NCBI GenBank assembly: GCA_030686995.1
Contig: CM060680.1
Coordinates: 201,363,322-201,427,321, forward strand
DNA: 64,000 nucleotides
DNA from: Artemisia argyi
Taxonomy: Eukaryota; Streptophyta; Magnoliopsida; Asterales; Asteraceae
Direction of reading: 5' to 3'
Both the position numbers and the translations under genes were made by a program. Under the pieces are notes generated by a model, which saw only the letters and a list, made by a program, of their open reading frames with translations, was not told the origin of the DNA and ran no database searches. Positions 10,642-21,514 of this stretch are shown here, piece after piece (the stretch's first letter is position 1; the number at the start of each line of letters is the position of its first letter).

Positions 10642-13291
10642 ATGGCACCATCTAGTGGTTCAGACTCTCACTAATTATTCGATGTTCATTGTAGAGGTGT
10701 GTATTATTTAGAACCACGTAGGTATGAAAGTGGGGGTGTGTTTTATATGGGAGTTACTAAGGATAAAAAAACGGACTATGCAAGTTTGTGTGAGTATATG
10801 AAAAAAAAAAAAAAAAAAAAAAGACTGAGCAAAATTTCTATTCTTTGTATTTCTATTTACCTGGATGTTAATTAGGAGTAGGCTTGAAACTAATAGAAGG
10901 TGATAGGGATGTGGCTGACATGTACGAATTTGCTGAGTCATATGGGAAGATAATGATGTATATGGCATATATTCCACAACAATTAGATGATTTTATTATC
11001 AAAATCTTACTTTTGATGATTCTAAAGATGATGAAATAACTAAGTTGATTATTCATCGAAAAAGGCAAAAACATGCTGGCAACATTACATTTGATGAGCT
11101 GACTGAGTAGGCTGAAGAAGAAACGCGTAGCCTTATATCACCATTAAAGCCTAGAACTGTTAGGCATACTCATAAACCATTTATACTAAGCTATAATGTG
11201 AATGTAGAGTTTGTTAAATGTGAATATAATGATGTGAATGTAGAGTCTGTTCAAAGTGACCATGATGATGTGAATGTAGAGTCAGTTGAAATGAACCTAA
11301 TGATGATGGTATGCCTCTTAGGAATCTAGCTGTTATGCCTAATGTTATGATAAGTTTCGGCAAGTCAAAGCAGCCCAACTACATATGTTGTTAATAAGGG
11401 TAAGGGATAAGTCAGGCACATGATGAACCTATTCTAGATGATGACGATGCCAATGTCGCTGATTTAGGTAAAAGTGCAGTCAATGATGATGCAATTCTAG
11501 TTAAGAAAGCCAAGGGTAAAGGGGTAATGATAGAAGATGACCATTATATTAAGAAAACAGTTAAGAAACCTGCACATAAGAATAAGAGAATTGTAATTGA
11601 AGAAAATGTCAACCAATCTGATACATATAGTGAAACTGACCAGAAGATGAGATAAACTTTAGTTTGTATAGTGACAGTGATAGTGATTACTACTCAAATA
11701 AATATGTTGACTATTTATCAGAAGGTGAAGATGAACTAATAGATCTTAGGAAGAGAAAAACTGAGGCAAAGAAGGCCCATAAGACAAATAACAGACCAAC
11801 TGTTGTTGGTAGTTCAAATGGTACAAGGAAAAGGAGGATGTATGAAGTTGGTGACAGTGAAACAGTAATTGAGCATCAAGAGTTTATGGATGATTTGATG
11901 AGAAAGCTTAGATATGGAGGAGATGGAGATGTTATCACTAATCCCTTCAAGATAGTTGAGACTATAAAGTGGAGAAGTATCCAATACATGATGTGGACAC
12001 ACATTGGAGGATGTGAAAACCACAGGTAATAAGTGATTGTTATCTTCCTTTATTACCTTATTTCTTGTTTACCTTATTTACTTATTATACATGTTTCTAA
12101 TCTGTAAACCTATATTCTAGGTTGGTGAAAAATTTGTTGATGTTGACCAATTGGAAGAGTGCCTCACTTAGTATGCACTAGAAAATGGTTTCTCACTGTG
12201 GTTTTACAGAAGCTCAAAGACCTAACTTATTGCTAAATGTGGTTTGAGACCGGAAAAGCTTAAAGAACCAGACAAATGAAAATAGAAATGGAAAAGATAC
12301 CCAAGTGTTGTTCCAGTTGAAGGCTCAAGCTGTCCATTTAGGTGTTATGGTAAGGGGATGACAAATGAAAAATCTTTCCAGTTTATATCGTTGATTGATG
12401 AACATACCTGTGTAAGATATTTTAAGTGTGGAACCTTAGTAAATTACAAATGGATAGACAAGCACTTTGGTACTAAAATTAGGCTCAATCCAGAAATCAA
12501 GTTACATGAAATAGCAGAGCTAGTGATGAAAAAATACAAGTGCATTGTTAACCCAACCCAATGTAGGAATGCCAAGAGATGGGCTATAAATAAAGTGGAA
12601 ACAACCATTGAAGACCATTATGGCTTTATAGGTCTTATGGTAAGGCAATTTTAGATTCTAATCCTGGTTTGACAGTTAAGGTTGGTGTTACGGTTAATCC
12701 AAATGACAAAACCTATTTCGATAGATTCTATGTTTGTTTCAAAGGATTGAAAGAGGGATGGAAACTGGGGGTGTAGAAAGGTTATTGCGTTGGATGGGTA
12801 TTTTCTTAAGAAGCCAACAGTAGGTGAAATTTTAATTGCTATCGGTCGTGACGCAAATAACCACATTTTTCTTGTGGCATGGACTGTCGTCAATGTCGAA
12901 AACAAGGATAATCGGAAATGGTTTTTGGATTTTCTTGGAGATGATTTGGATATGCCCACTAGTAATGGACTCACTCTCATGTCAGATCAACACAAAGTGA
13001 GTATCTGTTATAATTATCTATCCTTTCCTATTTTTTAGCATTTTATAGTCCTTTAGTTTCTGGTTTTACTTGGAAATGATGTGGTTATCTGTCAAATAAG
13101 GACTCATTGAAGCTGTCAAAGAAGTTATGCCACACGCTGAGCATAGGCAATGTACTAGACACATTTATGAAGGCTTTCAAAAATTTTACACTGGTGGTGT
13201 TGAGTTTAGAGCTTTATTTTAGGCAGCTTCTAAGGCTAGCTATCCTGGACAGTTCAACAAAATAATGGAATAGAAACTTCATGCTCAATTC
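10642..13291 (+). pseudogene. Degenerate MuDR-type (MULE) transposase gene
   Basis: Pieces in order: N-terminal domain from ATG 10642 (MAPSSGSDSH then a stop; GVYYLEPRRYESGG); an acidic linker (11050-12010); a DNA-binding segment at 12358-12654 (FKCGTLVNYKWIDKHFGTKI, LNPEIKLHEIAELVMKKYKC); and the MULE transposase domain from about 12700. The latter shows VIALDGYFLKKPTVGEILIA, GRDANNHIFLVAW, SNGLTLMSDQHK and, at 13100-13290, AVKEVMPHAEHRQCTRHIYE with SYPGQFNKIME. Stops (for example TAA at 10672-10674 and TAG near 13220), frameshifts and an expanded A-run at 10801-10822 make it non-functional. An acceptor (TTTTATAG) precedes the ATG. The last 2.3 kb lie outside the segmental duplication. Confidence 0.85.
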
Positions 13292-13679
13292 GTTTTTTTC
13301 ATTTTTTTAATTTTTTTTCAGATATAAATAAATATTTTATTAGTATAAGCGATAAACTAGAATATACAAAAACACCAAGAAACACCAAAAACCAGGACAA
13401 CAACACATTCATACAACAACAATCTGAAATGTTATTTCATTCTTTCATAATGTTTCCTTTATAATAACGAAAGAAAAAACCACAGCTGGTTATTGTGAGT
13501 CATAGGTTAATTACATCAGCAAATTTCTTAGCTTTCCACCAAATAGTCTATCAATTACAGCCACTATTTCAGGTTAAAATCATGCGTGTCTTGATGTAAA
13601 ACATTATTTCGGACAACTTTTGTGTTTTACACTTTTGATGATTCGGACCAGAAAGGGGTCAAAATCATGATTTAAAATC

Positions 13680-13990
13680 GATTCAGAAACATTTTTATCA
13701 AATGTCAAGTTTTCATACGTTTTTATCAATTTTCATATATTTTTATCCGTTTTTATACATACTATATATATAAAAAAATGGATGAAACCAGATAAAATAT
13801 AAGAAAAACGGATGAGAACTTAGAAAAATAGATGAAAACGAATAAAAGTGTATGAGCACGGATAAAAACGTGAGAAAAACAGAAGAAACGGATAAAAACA
13901 TGAGAAAATGAATGAAAACTGATAAAAAAAAATGAGAAAAACGGATAAAAATGTAAGAAAAACGGATGAAAAAGGATAAAAACGTAAGAA
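13680..13990. repeat. Low-complexity GATAAAAACG / GAAAAACGGATG array
   Basis: Many imperfect copies of ACGGATAAAAACG- and AGAAAAACGGATGA-like phrases run together, with the left part showing the complementary TTTTTATCCG form. It is simple-sequence DNA with no gene; the long minus-strand frame here (13743-13997) is a by-product of the repeat. Confidence 0.6.
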
Positions 13991-13993
13991 TAG

Positions 13994-14233
13994 TCAATGA
14001 GGACTAACGATGCAAATATTTTAACTCAATGAGGACTAACGATGCAACTATTTTAACTCAATGAGGAATAACGATGCAAATATTTTTAATTCTATAGTCA
14101 ATGAGGACTAACGATGCAAATATTTTAACTTAATGAGGACTAACGATGCAAATATTTTAACTCTATAGTCAAAGAGGACTAACGTTGTAAATATTTTAAC
14201 TCAGTGAGGATTAACGATGCAACTATTTTAACT
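13994..14233. repeat. Minisatellite, seven units of about 32 bp
   Basis: Seven tandem units share the core ATGAGGACTAACGATGCAAA followed by TATTTTAACTC. Units 3 and 5 carry an extra TCTATAG extension, so a higher-order pattern is visible. Units differ from each other by one to four bases. Confidence 0.9.
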
Positions 14234-14429
14234 CTTGTTAGGAGATAACGGAAAATCATTTGCATTGTTAGTCAATAGTAACTGATATTACTAACTGGGG
14301 GATGTATTTGTTCCAAAGTTACTAACGGATGGATGAATTTTGAGAAAAAAAAGAAAAAGAATGTAAATCGGTCATTTGGCATACCACAGGGATGTATTTT
14401 GAACTTTTTACTCAGCCATTTTTAGTATA
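14234..14429. other. No gene seen
   Basis: AT-rich spacer between the minisatellite and the Helitron at 14430; nothing recognisable. Confidence 0.5.
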
Positions 14430-14943
14430 TCTCTACTACTTATAAAGGAGAAATGGTCAATGTTGAGTTTTCAAGTCAATGTCAAATTACTGAGTTTTCA
14501 ATTGTTGAGTTTTCAACCTGCTATTGATGGCAACGAGTAATGTAATTAGTACTCATATTAAAATACCCAATTACTTAGAAGTACAATGATTTATTCATAT
14601 TGTACAACCAATTAAAAACATATCTAGCAAATTAAATACAACCAATTAAAACACAAACCGGGTTGACCCGAGATGCTTCAAATCCGGCGGTTTGACTCGG
14701 TTTAATTTGACCCGTTTTCGACCCAACCTAGCAAGTTGACCTGGTTTAAATCGACCAATTTTTTGACCAGAACGGTTCAACCGGTTGAACCAGCCGGGTC
14801 GAACCGGGTTTCAAAACATTATGGTTAATTCCCAAATCTTCAAAGTTTTATTATTTTTCGTTTATAGCATATAAATTTTTTTTTATCAATAAACTATCCG
14901 TGGCTATAAAAAATCCGGTTGCTATGCACGGGTACTCGTCTAG
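14430..14943 (+). mobile_element. Short non-autonomous Helitron (514 bp)
   Basis: The 5' end TCTCTACTACTTATAAAGG (14430) and 3' end CTAG (14940-14943) lie between host A (14429) and T (14944). A weak hairpin (CCGGT 14915-14919 with ACGGG 14928-14932) precedes the CTAG. No RepHel protein is present. It sits in the region downstream of the kinase cluster; the sequence right of it (14950-15170) matches 47345-47520 downstream of the third kinase copy. Confidence 0.75.
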
Positions 14944-15389
14944 TCTTGTCAATATCCAATAAATCAACAATTGATCTTGATCAAGTTGAATGAGAAACTA
15001 AAATTGAATTCTTCATTTTGTACAAATATCATGTCTTGGAAACAAAATGACATTGTTTGTGAGAAGTTTTAAATTAAAAAGTAAATGAAAGTTGTTTAAT
15101 AATTTGTTGGTGATGATATGCTGCTGAAACAGAAACAAAATGATGAGAAGATACTTTGACCTATTTGTAACACATTATTTTCAGAAAAACTATCAATTAC
15201 AACCCAAAAGGATAATCTTTAAGGTTTACCCACACTTTTATAAGAGTTTTACTAAAACCTCAAACAGATTGACTCTTTAATCTATCGTGCTACTAAAACC
15301 ATATTGAGTGTACTCTTCATTCCATTCTGGATTTACATCCGTGTGCTTCACGGTCATTTCTAATGGATATAAGCTAGCCTGCCATTGGT

Positions 15390-16364
15390 TCATCTGTGTG
15401 CTGGTTTTGATGTTGGTTGCAACGAACGATCGAATTTCTCTTGCAAAGTTAGCACAGACTCCAAACTGACCAAAACCTCAGCCATGGTAGGGCGTTGCTC
15501 TGGGTCTGTATGCAAACATGCCTCTGCAGTTTGAACAAACTCCTTTAAACATTCGGGGGCTATTTGATCTCTTATATCAGAATCTAGTATCTGCTTAAAT
15601 TTTCCCTTTTTGAAAGATTCAAAAGTATCCATATATAGCTTCCTACATAGCACCTCAATTAATACTACCCCAAAAGCATACACGTCGGTCTTCCTTGTCA
15701 GCTTTCCAGTTTTGAAATAATCAGGATCTACATACCCATAATTGGCTCTAATAACATCTGTCATTACATAAGTCTGCTTCCTCGGAACTATTTTCGCCAA
15801 CCCAAGGTCTGCAATTTTGGCGGTCCAGCTTTCATCTAACAAAATATTTGCAGTCTTAATATCGCGATGTATTACCCCAACCTCAACCCCTGTGTGAAGG
15901 TAGTGCAACCCACGACCGGCATCTATGCAGATATTGAGTCGCTGAAGCCAAGAAAGATGGGTACCATGTCTACGTAGCTGATCATGTAGTGATCCATTGG
16001 GTATATATTCATATACAAGGATCAACTCTTCTCCCTGATTACAATAGCCAATCAAAGATACAATGTTACAGTGCCGAAACGTAGAAAGCATCTCAACCTC
16101 GGGCCAAAACTCAGATGCTCCTGGACTGCTCGAGAAGGAGGAAAACCGTTTAATTGCAGCAACCACAAGACTCGATCCATCAAAAACCTCACCTTTGTAG
16201 ACTCTCCCAAAACTTCCCATCCCAACTGTTAATTTTTCGTCAAAGTTTTTTGTTGCTAACTGAATCTCGTGAAACTGGAAACGACGGCATGGTTGTGATT
16301 TTTTTATGGAGGAGTAGAATGAGGAATCCGAGGGCGAGGGTAAGGAGGTAGATGGTTCAGATAC
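15390..16364 (-). CDS. Third kinase exon (kinase 2b) of the predicted triple-kinase gene
   Basis: An exon of 325 codons including stop. It starts after an acceptor (GATTGATAG-like, AG complementing 16365-16366) with VSEPSTSLPSPSDSS, then CRRFQFHEIQLATKNFDEKL and a complete kinase domain: VGMGSFGRVYKGE, AAIKRF, HRDIKTAN, DLG in place of DFG, then RANYGYVDP without the usual GT, TDVYAFGVVL. Compared with 47696-48829 it lacks about 13 residues after LCRK, a gap shared with 16864-17865. It ends SKPAHR-stop where the third copy reads on (TTA to TGA change), so the C2-like tail is lost although its DNA persists at 15300-15390. No kinase 1 lies directly upstream. The frame joins the preceding exon through a 501-bp phase-0 intron. 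The alternative is a separate lone-kinase gene. Confidence 0.8.
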   Translation of the reverse strand, partial: VSEPSTSLPSPSDSSFYSSIKKSQPCRRFQFHEIQLATKNFDEKLTVGMGSFGRVYKGEVFDGSSLVVAAIKRFSSFSSSPGASEFWPEVEMLSTFRHCNIVSLIGYCNQGEELILVYEYIPNGSLHDQLRRHGTHLSWLQRLNICIDAGRGLHYLHTGVEVGVIHRDIKTANILLDESWTAKIADLGLAKIVPRKQTYVMTDVIRANYGYVDPDYFKTGKLTRKTDVYAFGVVLIEVLCRKLYMDTFESFKKGKFKQILDSDIRDQIAPECLKEFVQTAEACLHTDPEQRPTMAEVLVSLESVLTLQEKFDRSLQPTSKPAHR

Positions 16365-16863
16365 CTATCAATTGCAAATAAATAAATAAATAAAAGTTAT
16401 CAACAAATCAACCGTGATTACTATTTGTCACAGAAATCCTCAATAACATACTAAAGCTACACGTGTCCCCTCAATCTATAATATAATTAGTAACCTCTAA
16501 ATCTTGGTTTAAATAAAACTCTCCTCAAAAATTGGTTTAATTTGTTTTCTTAACAAAATTCGAAATCACACAAAACAAAAATCATTGACACATTCGAATG
16601 AATTTTTTTGAGAGATTCGAATAAACACACGCACACAGAAATCCGGTTTTATCAATCAATTGGAGGTATTTTCCTAATTATCTTATTCTAAGCTAAACTT
16701 ATTTCTAATTTTTGTTATGATTGAATCCAATTATCGATTTTGACTATCGATCTAATTTTCATGTTAAACCAACCACTTAACTACCAGATCATGCATTTAA
16801 TACTGCTCTAAGACCAATCATGCAGCCTCTTATGTTAACTTTGCATCAAGGAAAATTTCGTAC

Positions 16864-17865
16864 CTTTCCACCAAATATTCTATGAAATATTGTTCTGCGT
16901 GTTGGTTGCGACGAACTATCGAATTTCTCTTGCAAAGTCAGCACAGACAACAGACTGACCAAAACCTCAGCCATGGTAGGGCGTTGGTCTGGATCTTTAC
17001 GCAAACATGCCTCTGCAGTTCGAACAAACTCCTTTAAACATCGGGGTGCTATTTGATCTCTAATATCAGAATCTGGTATCTGCTTTAATTTTCCCTTTTT
17101 GATAGATTCAAAACTAGTATCCAAAGGTCGCTTCCTACATAGCACCTCAAATAATACTACCCCAAAAGAATACACGTCACTCTTCCTTGTCACCATTTTT
17201 GTGCGGAAATAACCAGGATCCAAATACCCAGTAGTGCCGCAAGCACCACCTGTCATTACATAAGTCTGGTTCCTCGGAACTATTTTCGCCAACCCAAGGT
17301 CTGCAATTTTGGCGGTCCAACTTTCATCTAAAAAAACATTGGCAGTCTTAATATCGCAATGTATTACCCCAACCTCAACCCCTGTGTGAAGGTAGTGCAA
17401 CCCACGACCGACATCTATGCAGATATTGAGTCGCTGACGCCAAGAAAGAGGGGTATCAAGTGAATGTAGATGATAATATAGTGATCCATCAGGTATATAT
17501 TCATATACAAGGATGATCTCATCCTGATTACAATAACCAATCAAAGATACAATATTACTGTGCCGAAACGTGGTAAGTATTTCAACTTCGTTCCAAAACT
17601 CAGATGCTCCTTGAGAGGCAGAGGAGGAGGAAAACCGCTTAATTGCAGCAACCACAAGTCTCGATCCATCAAAAATCTCACCTTTGTAGACTTTCCCAAA
17701 ACTTCCTATTCCAACTACTAATGTTTCATCAAAGTTTTTTGTAGCTAACTGAATCTCATGAAATTGGAAACGACGGCATGGTTGTGAACTTTTTATGGAG
17801 GAGTAGGATGCGGAATCCGAGGGCGAAGGTGAGGAGAATGAGAAGGGGGTAGATGATTCAGATAC
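16864..17865 (-). CDS. Second kinase exon (kinase 2a) of the predicted triple-kinase gene
   Basis: An exon of 334 codons, phase 0 at both ends. It is preceded by the acceptor TTGACAG|GTATCTG (17865/17866) and followed by the donor AAG|GTACGA (16863/16864). It encodes a Ser-rich linker (VSESSTPFSF, SSPSPSDSAS), RRFQFHEIQLATKNFDETLV and a full kinase domain: VGIGSFGKVYKGE, AAIKRF (Lys 76 of the exon), IHCDIKTAN with Cys replacing the HRD arginine, DLG, GTTGYLDPGYF, SDVYSFGVVL. The Cys makes it a non-RD kinase; the aspartate remains. About 13 residues after LCRKRPLDTS are missing relative to 47696-48829. If the donor is not used, translation ends a few codons on (VRNFP-stop, 16846). Its unique tail (RRTIFHRIFGGK) is what creates the donor to the third kinase exon. 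Confidence 0.8.
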
Positions 17866-18093
17866 CTGTCAATTGCAAACAATAAAAAATAAAAAATCAT
17901 CAACAAATGGTTTGTAACCAAAAAATGCAATTTTTTCTAATTTATCCTCTGTGTCCAAAATTTGTATGTGCCAAATAATTTTTCCTCGAATAATCATGTA
18001 ACCAGTGACATATATATATAGGTTAATTCTAATTATGACTGAGAATTAATTAGAAAGACATTTATGTTCAATTTTGAGAAACGATCAGCTTAC

Positions 18094-18987
18094 TTGACAT
18101 TGAAGTGCTGCTTCAAGCCCCCTTACAATCTCCGCAATTGATGGACGTTCATCATGTTCTAGCGTCAAGCATTGATATGCAACTTTCGAAAACACATCCA
18201 AAGAATTCGGATTTATTTCATCCCTTATATTCGTTAAAACAATTTGATTAACCGTATTTTGTTGAAAGGATTGTCGAATTAATCGTACTAAAGGCTGAAG
18301 CTTATCATCGACAAAACACAACCTCCCACACAATACTTCACCAAGGACAACGCCAAAAGAATAAATATCCGACTCTTTTGATAAAATCCCGGTCTCTACG
18401 TATAGTGGGTCACAATACCCATGCGTTCCAACAGGGTGGGATATGAGAAATGTATTTTTTTGATTGGCAGGGCCAAATTTGGAAAGTCCAAAATCTGAGA
18501 TCTTGGCATTCCAGTTTTCATCTAATAATATATTGGAACTTTTTATATCACGATGCAATACTCTTTGTTGTGTCCCTGCTGGATTATGTAAGAACGCTAA
18601 TCCACGAGCCGCCCCAATGCATATCTTGAGGCGTCGAACCCATGTTAGTTCACTGCTCTTGAGATATCGGTCCAGACTTTTCTTAGGTAGATACTCATAC
18701 ATGAGGATCTTCTCGCCACAATCGTCACAATACCCTAAGAGAGAGACAATATTTTCATGTTTGTAAACAGAAAGCATCATGATCTCCTTCCAAAACTCGG
18801 GATCTCCTTGCCCGAACTCACGATTTAAACGCTTTAACGCCACCATGGTGTTGTCAATTTCTCCTTTATAAACTTTCCCAAATCCTCCTTTCCCGATGGA
18901 ATTCTCATCAGCAAAGTTGTTTGTAGCAGATATAATAGCTTCTAGCTGTATTTTGAGGTGTTCAAACTGTTTTAAGGGAGGTGCCAT
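18094..18987 (-). CDS. First kinase exon (kinase 1) of the predicted triple-kinase gene
   Basis: From ATG 18987 (MAPPLKQFEHLKIQLEAI) to the donor CAA|GTAAGC (18093/18094), 298 codons. The kinase domain is complete: IGKGGFGKVYKGE (residues 31-43), Lys52, HRD at 145-147, DFG at 165-167, GTHGYCDP, SDIYSFGVVL. A 228-bp intron leads in phase 0 to the exon at 17865. It lacks a signal peptide and membrane segment, so the product would be a cytoplasmic tandem kinase of the receptor-like cytoplasmic type. Plant tandem kinases (for example barley Rpg1 and wheat Yr15/WTK1) act in disease resistance. That is family knowledge and does not prove the role here. Of the three kinases this one has the most canonical active site. 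Confidence 0.85.
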
Positions 18988-19200
18988 TTTGTGATTCTAA
19001 GAGTTCAAAAGCATTACACTTGAAGAAATTAAAAATGAAGGATATTATTTTGATCTATAATAATGGTCTGTAAGATGACTATTGATAAGCAGCCAATCGA
19101 GACTAGAGAGACGACTCATAAAAGATACACTACTACAGTACTACTTTATTACATTTAATAGACCAATTTTGACTCGGCTTAATAATGTAGACTGGATAGA
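18988..19200 (-). promoter_or_regulatory. Upstream block of the triple-kinase gene (copy 2)
   Basis: Related to 2809-2960 and to the split block 49962-50030/52938-53100, including GAGACGACTCATAAAAGATA near 19111 and the stretch AATAATGTAGACTGGATAGA near 19181. The latter is shared with 53048 but not with copy 1. It presumably holds the promoter. Confidence 0.6.
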
Positions 19201-20029
19201 ACATATATGGTCATCAATAGACCAAACCAATTTTGGATTCCATGTCTTTATTTTTCAAGAAAAAAATAAAATAAAATAACAATTTTGGATTCCAACCAAA
19301 CGAACCCACTTGGGTCGTCGGCCACAAAATCAAACGACAACAACAATAATATTCCAACAACCATAAATCATCCAATACTCAAAATACTAATCCAAGCATC
19401 CTCAAATCCAAAACCAATGACCAAGAATTGTCAAGAAATCAAAATAATCCAAAAATGACACAAGCCGAGAGCATTAGCTCTCGGTTTGGTCTCGACCTCG
19501 CGCCCACAAAGCAAACCCGGATACCAAACGGACTTTTCAACACTTAAAATGTTATTTCCCATTAGTTTATAATGAAACCCAACAAGAAAACTTCATATAC
19601 CCACGGTTTGGGTAGTAAATCGAGGCACACGATTGAGATTCGTGGCCACTCACCTTCAAAACGGCTCCAAGATTATGTTTCTTCAAAAACCCAACAAGAA
19701 AAAGATGAAGATGTGATGTTATAGTGGCGGTAGTAATTATTTCGTGGTGTTAGAGGAGGTTTTAGAGCGCGTGATGTATACCAAAAGATAGATCGGGATG
19801 AGGTGGTTAAGATGGTGGTGTTATTTTGTGAGTGGGAGTGGCGGTGGTGGCTGTGGTGGCCGTTTAGGGTGGCGGTGGTGATGGTGAAAATAGAGGGGGA
19901 GAGAGATGAGATAAAAAGATGATGTTTGTTTATGTTTGTGTTGTTGTGTGGTGACAGGAACCACAAGGACGTTTTTGTAGCTTTACTCTTTTTATTATTT
20001 TCTTTTCTTTCTTTTAATCTAACAATAAC

Positions 20030-20067
<38 letters not shown>

Positions 20068-20353
20068 GGGTATTATTAATATTTAGGGTAAGGTGGCTAG
20101 GTGTAATTTACACGGACCAAAACCCGAAACTCGTTTCAAATCATTTAATATCTCACGAGACGTTCCATAAATAAATATATATAGTCGAATCATTAAAATA
20201 AATCTCAAATTCCATAAAGATTTTAAAATAAAATCAACCATAATATAGGTTTTACAAGTTCGTTACGAATAAAATTTCAAATATAAATTTATAAACGAAC
20301 TTTTACGTGATGCGGGTTTTCAAAATGGCTCCCTAATTTGCCAGTTGTCACAG
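19201..20353. other. Gene-poor spacer with hairpin and AAT microsatellite
   Basis: No coding region is supported. A perfect 8-bp hairpin CCGAGAGC-ATTA-GCTCTCGG lies at 19465-19484. GTGGCGG-type low complexity at 19700-19900 produces long but repetitive frames, and an (AAT)n microsatellite spans about 20023-20067. The Copia LTR begins at 20354. Confidence 0.5.
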
Positions 20354-20993
20354 TGTTATCACTTTCTAAAGTAAACTATTTGACCCTAATGCCTGGGTAT
20401 CACGAATATCTACTTGGGATAAGACCAAATGTATGTTAGTGATTTAGGCACAAATCAATAACCTTGCGTGTTTAATTGTTATATGTTTTCTGTGTATCTC
20501 TCATGCATCAATAGATTTACCTATTTATGGGTAATATTACTCAACCCTAGTCAATGGAATTAAGAGTGATTAATGGCCCATTAATCCCACTTAATTGCCT
20601 CCATAATAATAGGTATTAGTGGTTACATGACCAATTAAACGTGGTCATTAATGCAGTTAAAACTACCACTTGAATAGGTCAAAGCCGTTACAAGTTAGTT
20701 ATGATTCAGTCCAGTGAGTTCTTTATACTCACTGATGAGCTAGTCCCTGAGGACATGACAACTTCCTGATGAGATCCTTCAGCCAGAGCTGAACTCATCA
20801 TCCTGATGAATACCATTCAGTCCAGAGTATCACTCCCTGAAAGAGTGAACTCACTGAACTTCATCAGATACTGAATAACACTTAACCACTATAGGAGTCA
20901 GGGTGTTCAGGGACCTGATGGGTGTACACTCCGTACCTCCTGACCCATTGCCAGGTTTGAACTAAACCCTCAAGTGCACTAAATTTTCTAACA
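20354..20993 (-). repeat. Copia 3' LTR
   Basis: 640 bp, reading TGTTAG...TAACA in element orientation, followed inward by the polypurine tract. It pairs with the LTR at 22788-23423. Confidence 0.9.
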
Positions 20994-21514
20994 ATCCTCC
21001 CCAAATTTAGTTCACTTCCTTTGCATGAAAATTAAACATAAAACAAAACATATGCATAAACGAAAATATCCTGAGGATTGAATTTCCATCTTAGTATGTT
21101 ACACGTTCAAATATTCGAGAATCAGGGTGTTCCAAAGAATTGAACCCTTCAACCCATTTGAATACCTGAAGATAAAATACACATACATTTTCAAACACTT
21201 AAACACTTCTGACACTATACAAGCCATGTGTCCATATCCAATTCATAAATGTTGTAAAAGCTAAAAGTCCATAGCTTCCTGAAGTGGCAAAACTTCAACA
21301 TTCACATAGGTGGTTCCTCTTTATTCATGCTCCTGCCAAAACACTTTTTCAAAGAAAATTAACCATTAAGAAGTAATGACTTCATCCTCCTTTTCAGCAG
21401 GTTCTGAGCACAAACCTTGGGATGGAATATAAAACATGTGCTCCAGTACACTGAATGTTCAGCTTTCCACATTGAACTCAGCTCCCAAGTTTCCTCAGAA
21501 GGGAGTTGGGTGTC

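Larger units (their letters stand above)
3065..11007. repeat. Segmental duplication, copy A (about 8 kb)
   Basis: From about 3065 to 11007 the sequence matches 23580-32130 in the same order and orientation, by eye well above 90 percent over most of its length. Copy A uniquely has a Helitron (3746-4628), a duplicated 41-bp unit (6550-6631), a longer form of the 7164-7469 frame, about 190 bp near 8575-8760 and a hAT-like MITE (9665-9922). Both copies sit upstream of a kinase 1 exon, so the duplicated unit probably included the kinase. Homology ends inside a MULE at 11007/32132. Confidence 0.9.

Noticed and set aside
13994..14233. CRISPR-like array
   Set aside because: Units are contiguous repeats without unique spacers, and the DNA is plant nuclear; it is a minisatellite.
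19673..19966. 97-codon minus-strand frame rich in His, Asn and Thr
   Set aside because: Produced by GTGGTGGCGG low-complexity DNA; no domain and no splice context.
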